This document shows, piece by piece, positions 23,937 to 31,060 of a stretch of 62,933 nt of DNA (positions within the stretch are counted from its first letter, which is position 1; each line of letters starts with the position of its first letter). The stretch comes from URNF01 sp045638005 (GTDB taxonomy: Bacteria > Bacillota > Clostridia > Oscillospirales > Acutalibacteraceae), in contig JAZUAN010000061.1 in assembly GCA_045638005.1 (NCBI GenBank), positions 1-62,933 on the forward strand. Direction: 5' to 3'. Under the pieces are notes generated by a model. That model made no database searches and was not told where the DNA came from. It worked only from the letters and a program-made list of their open reading frames with translations. The translations under genes were made by a program, and so were the position numbers.

Positions 23937-24998
23937 ACAGTTCACTCTGAAAAAGCGGTAAATAAGTAACGCGAGAACGATAAGCGCGAGGTACCCGAAA
24001 ACGGGGTACAGATAATCAATGAGCGTACCAAATCCGCAAAAGCTGCCGATAAACGCGAGAACGCTGAGTATCACGATGAGCAACTTGTGGGGGCAGCGGA
24101 TATGCAGCTCGTTATGTATAAAATCAGGGAGCGGCACGGTGACCGAAACCGCTGCTGCAAACATGCCGATGAGCAACAGCACCCCATACACATACTGTAA
24201 AATGGGGGATAGCGTGCCGGCAAGTGTCAGCATCGGCAGATCGGTTTTAGTGACGCTTTGCACGGTGCAAAGCGAAATATAAATCGCAGCGGCGAGGGTG
24301 AACAGCATCCCGCCGCCAAGCATACTGCCGCCCAGTACAGTTTTTTGCGTCTTGCTGCGCAGCCCCAGCGGTGCTAAAATACCAATAGCGCAGAAAAAGT
24401 TGTACGAAACAAAATTAAGAGCGCTCAAAAGCCAGTTGTCATGCAAGGGAGCTGCATCCGTTTGCGGTGCAGGGATGGAAAAATCTGCGTCGTAACGGAC
24501 AAGTGCCCATAGGGTGATCAAAACGGTGGTACCAACCAAAACAGGGGTGGCATACGAGAATATTTTGACCAAGCCATCTACACCGCTGACGGCGGCGAGG
24601 GTGACTAAGATGCACAGCACGGCGGCACCGATGACCGAGGCATACGGCAGAGCGGAGAAAAGTTCCTTGAACAATGCACCGGCGGCGGATAACATCACTA
24701 CGTATACACCCAACATAAATATGGCTTGCAGGGTGCCCAGCAAAAGTTGTAATAAGGGATACTCTTTATTAAACAATACGCGGGTCATATCGGTGATGCC
24801 GCTTTTGCGCGCTATGGTGAGCAGCATATAGGAGAATATACCGATAAGGCTCATACCGAGCGCTAACCCTGCGATGCCGCTGACACCGTAAATGCCGAAA
24901 AACTGCCACACCTCTTTGCCGGATACCAACGCGGCGCCGATAAACGCGGCGATAAGCGAGGTGGCGAGCGTGCGCACATTGAGTTTATTTTCTTGCAT
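23919..24998 (-). CDS. YkvI-like membrane transporter (COG3949)
   Basis: 359 residues with about ten hydrophobic segments spread evenly. The opening FIGAALVSGKEVWQFFGIYG has the unwound-helix G-x-x-x-(A/S)-G-x-E pattern of LeuT-fold carriers such as the YkvI group. Substrate unknown, perhaps an amino acid or amine. Its ATG is only 22 bp from the ATG of the divergent peptidase gene, and both ribosome sites share one palindrome. The protein ends with a basic tail, NCKKDHR. Confidence 0.82.
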   Translation of the reverse strand: MQENKLNVRTLATSLIAAFIGAALVSGKEVWQFFGIYGVSGIAGLALGMSLIGIFSYMLLTIARKSGITDMTRVLFNKEYPLLQLLLGTLQAIFMLGVYVVMLSAAGALFKELFSALPYASVIGAAVLCILVTLAAVSGVDGLVKIFSYATPVLVGTTVLITLWALVRYDADFSIPAPQTDAAPLHDNWLLSALNFVSYNFFCAIGILAPLGLRSKTQKTVLGGSMLGGGMLFTLAAAIYISLCTVQSVTKTDLPMLTLAGTLSPILQYVYGVLLLIGMFAAAVSVTVPLPDFIHNELHIRCPHKLLIVILSVLAFIGSFCGFGTLIDYLYPVFGYLALIVLALLIYRFFRVNCKKDHR

Positions 24999-25020
24999 AT
25001 TTTACCTCCGGAGGAAAACA

Positions 25021-25536
25021 ATGGAATACAAAATTATACGTTCATCTCGCCGCACGGTAGCGTTAGAGATCACACCGGAATTGGAGATCATCGTGCGCGC
25101 ACCGCGTTTTATGCGGGAAAAGGAAATTCAAAAATTTGTGGACAGCCATCAAGTGTGGCTGGAAACACATCTGGAAAAACAGAGATTACGTCAGCAAAAC
25201 CGTCCGCCCGAGCCGTCTGCAGCAGAGCAAGCAGTACTTCGTATGCGTGCAGCGGAGGTTTTACCGCAAAAGGTCGCACATTTTGCAGTGATCATGGGGG
25301 TGAAGCCTACCGGTATACGCATTACAAGTGCCAAAAAACGGTTTGGCAGCTGCAGCGGAAAGAATTCTCTGTGTTTTTCCTGGCGGCTCATGCAATATCC
25401 GGAAGATGCCATTGACTATGTGGTGGTGCATGAACTTGCGCACATCCGCCATCATAACCATTCTGCTGCATTTTACCGCTTTGTCGCATCGGTGATGCCG
25501 GATTACAAGCGCCGTGCCGCTTTGCTTAAGGCATGA
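25021..25536 (+). CDS. YgjP/DUF45-type M48-like metallopeptidase
   Basis: 171 residues. RRTVALEI opens the family and the zinc motif HELAH (H137, E138, H141) with H147 nearby is the active site, preceded by RFGSCSGKNSLCFSWRL. In homologs of the YgjP-like group the proteolytic substrate is not known. GGAGG lies eight bases before the ATG and is shared head-to-head with the divergent transporter gene. Confidence 0.88.
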   Translation: MEYKIIRSSRRTVALEITPELEIIVRAPRFMREKEIQKFVDSHQVWLETHLEKQRLRQQNRPPEPSAAEQAVLRMRAAEVLPQKVAHFAVIMGVKPTGIRITSAKKRFGSCSGKNSLCFSWRLMQYPEDAIDYVVVHELAHIRHHNHSAAFYRFVASVMPDYKRRAALLKA

Positions 25537-25546
25537 TTATAACGGA

Positions 25547-25574
25547 AAATCCACCCTTTTGCAAGGGTGGATTT
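25547..25574. terminator. Bidirectional terminator
   Basis: AAATCCACCC/GGGTGGATTT hairpin between converging genes. Confidence 0.8.
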
Positions 25575-25590
25575 ATTTGTGTAGGGTACC

Positions 25591-26202
25591 TTATCCGTGC
25601 TTACGGGACAACCGAATACCGGACCACAAAATCACAATGATCTGCGCAGGCACACCGATGAAAAACAGCAGCCATGCGTTGAATTGTGCAAACAGCAACA
25701 GGGATAAATATATCACGCCCAGGATGGACCAAACCAACGCGGATATGATGGCGAAATTATGCTTGGTGTCAAACCAAATGGAATTAAAGATCAACCACAC
25801 GATCAGGGTCGCCGGTATGGCGTACAGAAAAGCGGTCCATTGATGGATGGCGCTTGACAGAATGGATTGCAACAACACAAAAAGAAAGGTGGCGATCAAC
25901 CAAACCAACATGATACACATGCCGAGGATCAAACGATGGTTCTGCGCTCGCCGATGGCTGATGCGGGGGAGTTCCAAGGAGAGGTCGGTATGCTCGGGAG
26001 TAACCAGATAATCGATGCGCACAGAGAAAATGTCAGCAATGCTTTTCAGCACTGCAATATCGGGGACAGACTCTCCGCGTTCCCATTTGGAAACAGCCTT
26101 GTCGGAATAGTTGAGTTTTTCTGCAAGCTCTGCCTGCGTCATACTGTACTGCTTGCGCAGGTCGATGATATTTTTGGCGATGATCTGTTTTAAATCTTCC
26201 AT
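25591..26202 (-). CDS. XRE-family regulator with membrane domain
   Basis: 203 residues. An amino-terminal Cro/C1-type HTH (about 10-65) with LNYSDKAVSKWERGESVPD is followed by about 40 residues and then four hydrophobic segments (about 90-195). This layout, common in Clostridia, suggests a membrane-tethered transcription factor that might sense envelope state; the signal is unknown. It is a single gene; repeat motifs lie upstream between it and degV. Confidence 0.85.
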   Translation of the reverse strand: MEDLKQIIAKNIIDLRKQYSMTQAELAEKLNYSDKAVSKWERGESVPDIAVLKSIADIFSVRIDYLVTPEHTDLSLELPRISHRRAQNHRLILGMCIMLVWLIATFLFVLLQSILSSAIHQWTAFLYAIPATLIVWLIFNSIWFDTKHNFAIISALVWSILGVIYLSLLLFAQFNAWLLFFIGVPAQIIVILWSGIRLSRKHG

Positions 26203-26250
26203 AAAAAACTATCCCTTCATACGATATATATAAATCTGCGTGCGATTCCC

Positions 26251-26399
26251 CACTCTACTGCGCGAGCGGTATCAAATGCAAAGCAAGTTTTCGTTTCATA
26301 ATATAGTCTACCATATAACGCCACTGTTTTCAAGGCTAAAATGCAAATATTCTACCGGCAGTAGAGTGACAAAGAGGGACTCTACCGGGCGAGCGGATA
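26251..26399. repeat. Inverted and direct repeats upstream of degV
   Basis: CACTCTACTG (26251-26260) is the exact inverse of CAGTAGAGTG (26359-26368). CTCTACTGCGCGAGCGGTAT (26253-26272) is repeated directly with three changes at 26380-26399. The stretch 26203-26497 has no gene; the repeats sit between the divergent regulator and degV and could be binding sites or remnants of a small mobile element. Confidence 0.5.
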
Positions 26400-26497
26400 A
26401 GGTGGAGAAGAAATCGACAAGAGTTCCGTGACTTCGCGAGGGTTTGGATGTATGCTGTATGTAGCATTTTGTGCGGAATTCCGCAGGAGGTAAAACG

Positions 26498-27358
26498 ATG
26501 TCTGAATTTGTGATTTTGACCGATTCTTGTTGTGATGTAGAAGAAGAAACTCTCAAAGCGTGGGGAGTTTGCGCTGTTCAACTGGATGTGTTGGTGGATG
26601 GTGAAGAAAGTCGCAAAAACAATGCAGTAGATGTCAAAGAATTTTATGATAAATTACGGGACGATAAAATGGCGCGTACTTCCGCTGTCAATATTGCCGA
26701 ATTTAAAGATTTCTTTGCGACGATGCTGCAAGCGGGTAAGGATGTGCTCTACCTCGGATTTTCTTCCGGTCTTAGCACTACCTATCAGTCTGCCGAGATT
26801 GCGGCGGGTGAGTTGCGAGAGGAATATCCCGACCGCAAGATCATGGTATATGATACGTTGTGTGCTTCTCTGGGGCAAGGATTGCTCGTATACCTTGCTG
26901 TGAAAAAGCAACAGGCGGGCGCTGCCATCGAAGAAGTGTATGCTTATGTGGAACAACTGCGTCCGCGTCTCGCACACTGGTTCACGGTGGATGATCTGAT
27001 GTTCTTAAAGCGTGGCGGCAGGGTGAGCGGCGCGGTTGCTCTTGTCGGTACCATGTTAGGCATCAAACCGGTGCTGCACATGGACGACGAAGGGCATCTT
27101 ATCAATATGTCTAAGGTCCGTGGTCGCGCGGCTGCTATTGAAGCGTTGGCGGATAAATACGGCGAGACTATATATGACAAAGAGGCACCGGTGTTCATCA
27201 GCCATGGAGACTGTTTAGAGGATGCCCAAAAGCTTGCAGATATTATGAAAGAAAAATACGGTGTGCAAGTGATGATAATCGACTATGTCGGTCCTGTCAT
27301 CGGTGCTCACAGCGGTCCCGGTACGATTGCATTGTTCTTTGTGGCAGAAAAAAGATAA
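26498..27358 (+). CDS. DegV family fatty-acid-binding protein
   Basis: 286 residues from the ATG preceded by AGGAGG. FVILTDSCCDVEEE, YLGFSSGLSTTYQSA and LMFLKRGGRVSG are DegV hallmarks. DegV/FakB proteins bind a fatty acid and present it to the kinase FakA; no fakA is in the window. A tandem pentanucleotide and a terminator follow. Confidence 0.93.
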   Translation: MSEFVILTDSCCDVEEETLKAWGVCAVQLDVLVDGEESRKNNAVDVKEFYDKLRDDKMARTSAVNIAEFKDFFATMLQAGKDVLYLGFSSGLSTTYQSAEIAAGELREEYPDRKIMVYDTLCASLGQGLLVYLAVKKQQAGAAIEEVYAYVEQLRPRLAHWFTVDDLMFLKRGGRVSGAVALVGTMLGIKPVLHMDDEGHLINMSKVRGRAAAIEALADKYGETIYDKEAPVFISHGDCLEDAQKLADIMKEKYGVQVMIIDYVGPVIGAHSGPGTIALFFVAEKR

Positions 27359-27365
27359 ATATAAT

Positions 27366-27390
27366 ATAGTATAGTATAGTATAGTATAGT
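27366..27390 (+). repeat. Pentanucleotide tandem repeat (ATAGT)5
   Basis: Five perfect copies flanked by ATAAT and ATATA, 8 bases after the degV stop and just before its terminator. It is noncoding. Confidence 0.9.
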
Positions 27391-27394
27391 ATAT

Positions 27395-27432
27395 AAAAGC
27401 GTTGTTTGGTTAATTTGCCAAACGACGCTTTT
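27395..27432 (+). terminator. Terminator of degV
   Basis: AAAGCGTTGTTTGG/CCAAACGACGCTTT imperfect long hairpin then TTCTTTT. Confidence 0.8.
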
Positions 27433-27488
27433 CTTTTGTGCGATTTGGTGGCAGATTGCACAAAGTTGCAAAAAAGTGCAAAAAGCAC

Positions 27489-27517
27489 TTTACAACTTTA
27501 TCGAACTAAAGTATAAT
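27489..27517 (+). promoter_or_regulatory. Promoter of the amino-acid ABC transporter operon
   Basis: TTTACA (27489-27494), 17 bases, TATAAT (27512-27517). Just upstream the motif TTGCA or its complement recurs several times between 27453 and 27487, including GTGCAAAAAGCAC, a possible operator. Confidence 0.7.
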
Positions 27518-27566
27518 AACCACATCAAAAAACTTTCGGCAGAAAGCATTAAAGGAGTTTTTAGTC

Positions 27567-28352
27567 ATGAAAAAAGTAGTAGCATTGTTACTCGCAGTAC
27601 TGATGATCGTGGGCTGCTTCGCCGGCTGCGGTCAGAAAAAGGAAACCATAGTTGTTGGTTACACCATCTATGAGCCCATGAACTATCTCGACGCGAACGG
27701 TGAGCTGGTCGGTTATGATACCGATCTCGCGAAAGCGGTTTTTGGCAATCTCGGCTATGAAGTGATCTTCAAAGAGATCGAATGGTCTGCAAAATACACC
27801 GACCTTGCTTCCGGCAACATTGATTGCGTATGGAACGGCTTCACCTGCAACACTTCGGATGATGACGGCATCGCTCGTTCCGAAAAGGTTGATTTCTCCT
27901 ACAACTACATGGAGAACCAGCAGGTTATCGTTGTAAAGGACGATGCAGCGATCGCAGGTGCTGCGGATCTTAAAGACAAGATCGCTGCTGTTGAGAGCGG
28001 TTCTGCCGGTGAGACTTATGCAAAATCCTTTGAAGGTGTTACTGTTAAGGGCTTCATCAAACAGACCGAGTGTCTGATGGAAGTGAAATCCGGTACTGCT
28101 GATTTCGCTGTTCTGGATGCACAGCTCGCGAAGAGCTATTGCGGCAAGGGTGACTACGCTAACCTCGTCATGGTGGATGCGCTTGCCAGCGATATCGAGT
28201 ATTATGGCATCGGCTTCAAAAAAGGTAGCGAGCTGACCGCTAAGGTCAACGAGCAGCTCGAAAAGCTCGGCGCTGACGGCACCATTGAGAAGTTGGCGGA
28301 GAAATACGGTGTTGCGAACACTGCTATCAAAGATTTTTCCGACCAGAAATAA
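27567..28352 (+). CDS. Amino acid ABC transporter substrate-binding lipoprotein
   Basis: 261 residues. The signal peptide (about 1-20) contains two lipobox candidates (IVGC and FAGC). The mature part is a family 3 solute-binding protein: VVGYTIYEPMNYLDANGELV, GYDTDLAKAV and the C-terminal LEKLGADGTIEKLAEKYG. It captures an amino acid outside the membrane. It heads an operon with permease, ATPase and a YerC-like regulator. Confidence 0.94.
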   Translation: MKKVVALLLAVLMIVGCFAGCGQKKETIVVGYTIYEPMNYLDANGELVGYDTDLAKAVFGNLGYEVIFKEIEWSAKYTDLASGNIDCVWNGFTCNTSDDDGIARSEKVDFSYNYMENQQVIVVKDDAAIAGAADLKDKIAAVESGSAGETYAKSFEGVTVKGFIKQTECLMEVKSGTADFAVLDAQLAKSYCGKGDYANLVMVDALASDIEYYGIGFKKGSELTAKVNEQLEKLGADGTIEKLAEKYGVANTAIKDFSDQK

Positions 28353-28378
28353 GTTTTAAAACGGCGTAAAGGTAGATA

Positions 28379-28407
28379 CAGCACCTGCTTGGTACAAGCG
28401 GGTGCTG
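28379..28407 (+). promoter_or_regulatory. Intercistronic stem-loop
   Basis: CAGCACCTGCTT/AAGCGGGTGCTG with a short loop and no T-run, between the binding protein and the permease. Such stem-loops usually protect the upstream message, allowing more binding protein than membrane subunit. Confidence 0.6.
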
Positions 28408-28439
28408 CTCTGCTGTCATGCTGAGTTTGGAGAACAGAT

Positions 28440-29135
28440 ATGTCTTTTTGGGAAGTCATTGTATTCCTGTTTGACGGCTTTAAAATTTCTTTGTTGATCT
28501 TTGCGGTGACACTCATTTGCGGTGTGCCGCTCGGGTTGCCTATCGCGTTTTGCTCCATGAGCCGTTTCAAACCTTTGCAAGCAGTATCAAAGGTGATCGT
28601 GTGGATCGTTCGCGGTATTCCGCTGATGCTGCAAATATTTATCATTTATTATGTGCCGGGTCTTTTGTTCAATTTCCCGATGTTCAGCGAAATAGACCGC
28701 TTTATGATCGTGAATTACGGCATACAGGACGCCGGCAGAATAGTGGCCGTTCTGATCGCTTTCACCATCAACTATGCCTGCTATTTTTCGGAGATCTACC
28801 GCGGCGGTATTGAGAGCATTTCGCTGGGGCAGTACGAGGCGGGCTACGTGCTTGGTCTGACCAAATCGCAGATCTTCAAAAAGATTATTCTAAAACAGGT
28901 GGTCAAACGCATCGTACCGCCGATGAGTAATGAGATCATCACCCTCATCAAGGATACGGCGCTTGCTAACTGTATTATGGTGTGCGAGATCATCAAGAAT
29001 GCGAAAGAACTTGCTGCGACAAAGGCAATGATATGGCCGTTGTTCTTTACGGGTGTGTTCTATCTGCTGTTTGTCGGCGTTTTGACCATTTTATCCGGTA
29101 AGTTGGAAAAGAAACTCAGTTATTTCAGGAGTTAA
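28440..29135 (+). CDS. Amino acid ABC transporter permease
   Basis: 231 residues, about five membrane segments. IVRGIPLMLQIF and the cytoplasmic EAA-type loop (GQYEAGYVLGLTKSQIFKKI) are typical of HisM/GlnP-type permeases. It probably acts as a homodimer since only one permease gene is present. It lies 3 bp before the ATPase gene. Confidence 0.94.
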   Translation: MSFWEVIVFLFDGFKISLLIFAVTLICGVPLGLPIAFCSMSRFKPLQAVSKVIVWIVRGIPLMLQIFIIYYVPGLLFNFPMFSEIDRFMIVNYGIQDAGRIVAVLIAFTINYACYFSEIYRGGIESISLGQYEAGYVLGLTKSQIFKKIILKQVVKRIVPPMSNEIITLIKDTALANCIMVCEIIKNAKELAATKAMIWPLFFTGVFYLLFVGVLTILSGKLEKKLSYFRS

Positions 29136-29138
29136 GTT

Positions 29139-29897
29139 ATGGCATTATTAGAGGTGCAAAACATATATAAAAGTTTCGGCAAAACAGAGGTGTTAAAGGG
29201 CATCTCCTTCTCCCTTGAAAAGGGCGAGGTGCTTTCCATCATCGGTTCTTCCGGTTCGGGCAAGACCACCCTTTTGCGGTGCCTTAATTTTTTGGAAACG
29301 CCGGATCGCGGTGTGATCTGCGTGGACGGGGAAACGTTGCTGGATAGTGATGCGGCAGCCACTTTGAGTGATGAGCGCATTCGGGAAAACCGTTTGCATT
29401 TCGGTTTGGTGTTTCAGAATTTCAATCTGTTTCCGCAGTATACTGTTTTGGAGAACGTGACCTTAGCTCCCACCTTGCTGAAACGCGGCACACCGGAAGA
29501 GATAGATGCGCGCGCAAAACAGTTGATTGAGCAGGTGGATTTGACCGTGCACATGGATAAGTACCCCTGTCAACTGTCCGGCGGTCAACAGCAGCGTGTG
29601 GCGATTGCTCGTGCATTGGCGCTCAGTCCCGATATCCTCTGCTTTGACGAGCCAACCTCTGCGCTGGATCCGGAACTTACCGGTGAGGTGCTGAAAGTTA
29701 TCAGAGGCTTAAAAAGCAAGGACAGCACCATGATCGTGGTAACGCATGAAATGGAATTTGCACGCGGTGTGTCGGATAAGGTCATCTTTATGGCGGACGG
29801 TATTATTGAGGAAATGGGCACCCCCACAGAGGTGTTTGATCATCCGAAGTCCGAGAAAACTCGTGCATTCCTCAACAAGTCTTTTGAGGGCATCTGA
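29139..29897 (+). CDS. Amino acid ABC transporter ATP-binding protein
   Basis: 252 residues. Walker A GSSGSGKTTLLR, Q-loop LVFQNFNLFPQYTV, signature LSGGQQQRVAIARAL and Walker B LCFDEPTSALD are complete, with the switch His in VVTHEMEFA. Belongs to the polar amino acid uptake group (GlnQ-like). The preceding permease and following YerC-like gene are almost contiguous. Confidence 0.95.
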   Translation: MALLEVQNIYKSFGKTEVLKGISFSLEKGEVLSIIGSSGSGKTTLLRCLNFLETPDRGVICVDGETLLDSDAAATLSDERIRENRLHFGLVFQNFNLFPQYTVLENVTLAPTLLKRGTPEEIDARAKQLIEQVDLTVHMDKYPCQLSGGQQQRVAIARALALSPDILCFDEPTSALDPELTGEVLKVIRGLKSKDSTMIVVTHEMEFARGVSDKVIFMADGIIEEMGTPTEVFDHPKSEKTRAFLNKSFEGI

Positions 29898-29898
29898 T

Positions 29899-30171
29899 AT
29901 GAAAGATAGAAAAATCAATGCGCAGATGATCGATGAGCTGTATGCGATCTTGCTCTCTCTTAAAACTGAGGAGGATTGTCAGCAGTTTTTCGCCGATCTT
30001 TGTACCGATAAGGAAATTGAGCAGATGGCACAGCGAGTGCGCGCTGCCAAACTGCTTAAACAAGGCAAGACCTACGCCATGGTCATTGAGGAAACCGATA
30101 TTTCCTCTGCGACTCTCTCCCGCGTATCTCGCAGCCTGCAATACGGTGACGGATACCGCAAATTTTTATAA
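29899..30171 (+). CDS. YerC/YecD family TrpR-related regulator
   Basis: 90 residues, the usual length. CTDKEIEQMAQRVRAAKLL and SSATLSRVSRSLQYG form the TrpR-like helix-turn-helix. Members are thought to be DNA-binding repressors; ligand unknown here. The ATG begins one base after the ATPase stop, so it may regulate the amino-acid transporter operon it closes. The tryptophan link is only by family. Confidence 0.9.
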   Translation: MKDRKINAQMIDELYAILLSLKTEEDCQQFFADLCTDKEIEQMAQRVRAAKLLKQGKTYAMVIEETDISSATLSRVSRSLQYGDGYRKFL

Positions 30172-30176
30172 AAAGC

Positions 30177-30217
30177 AAACAGCCGATGCAGTTGAAACTG
30201 CATCGGCTGTTTTTTTC
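30177..30217. terminator. Bidirectional terminator
   Basis: AACAGCCGATGCAGTT/AACTGCATCGGCTGTT perfect hairpin with T-run, between converging operons. Confidence 0.92.
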
Positions 30218-30222
30218 ATGAT

Positions 30223-31047
30223 TTATTTGTTGAGATTTTCGATCCAACGCACTGCCAAATCGGTCCAGATGGTGCATTCCGCGGGACCGCCACCCACTTC
30301 GGGGGTGACCAGCGATAAGCCGTGTCCGCCTTTCGGGAAAATATGAAGCTCCATCGGTACGCCGTTTGCGCGCAGGGCGGTTGCCATCAAAAGCGCATTT
30401 TCCACAGGCACACAGGCGTCTTCATAAGTGTGCCAGATGAAGGAGGGGACGGTATCGGCAGACACCTGCTTTTCCAGCGAGGTTTCTTCCAAAAGCTCGT
30501 CGCATTTGCGATCCATCAGCAGGTTATTAAAAGAGCCGCGGTGCGCATACTCACCCGAGGTGATAACGGGATAACAAAGAATCATACCATCGGGGCGGTG
30601 CTCGCCGTTGTGATATCCAAGGGTGTCTTTCACGTAATCGCGGTTCCACAGTACACCGAGACTGCCCGCTAAATGACCACCGGCGGAAAAACCGGCGATG
30701 GTGATGTTTTTCGGATCGATACCCCACTCTTCGGCGTTTTCACGCACGGTGGCGACCGCTTTTGCCGCCATCAACAGATGGGAGGGGAAGGGGAGGCTTT
30801 TGACCTCATACCATAACACAAACGCACTGTAACCGGCAGCGAGAAAACGGCGGGCGATGGGGTCGCCCTCTCTGCCGGAGGTGAAACCGTAACCACCGCC
30901 GGGGCAAATTACCACAGCAGGACGGATGAAATCTTTGCACATATCCCTTTCGGCGTTGATGATGTAGGCGGTAAGGGTGGCTTTTGTAACACCTTCTACA
31001 CCTGCGGGTGTACAGTTGACTTCCAGTTCGATTTGCTTGTAGATCAT
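30223..31047 (-). CDS. Alpha/beta hydrolase, acetylesterase-like (BD-FAE)
   Basis: 274 residues. The oxyanion motif CPGGGYGFTSGREGD, nucleophile elbow GFSAGGH and C-terminal Asp/His in WHTYEDACVPVENA and GGHGLSL complete the triad. This group includes acetyl-xylan and feruloyl esterases acting on plant polysaccharide decorations; the protein lacks a signal peptide, so it would act on imported oligosaccharides. It is 13 bp downstream of tex. Confidence 0.88.
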   Translation of the reverse strand: MIYKQIELEVNCTPAGVEGVTKATLTAYIINAERDMCKDFIRPAVVICPGGGYGFTSGREGDPIARRFLAAGYSAFVLWYEVKSLPFPSHLLMAAKAVATVRENAEEWGIDPKNITIAGFSAGGHLAGSLGVLWNRDYVKDTLGYHNGEHRPDGMILCYPVITSGEYAHRGSFNNLLMDRKCDELLEETSLEKQVSADTVPSFIWHTYEDACVPVENALLMATALRANGVPMELHIFPKGGHGLSLVTPEVGGGPAECTIWTDLAVRWIENLNK

Positions 31048-31060
31048 ATTGGTTCTCCTA

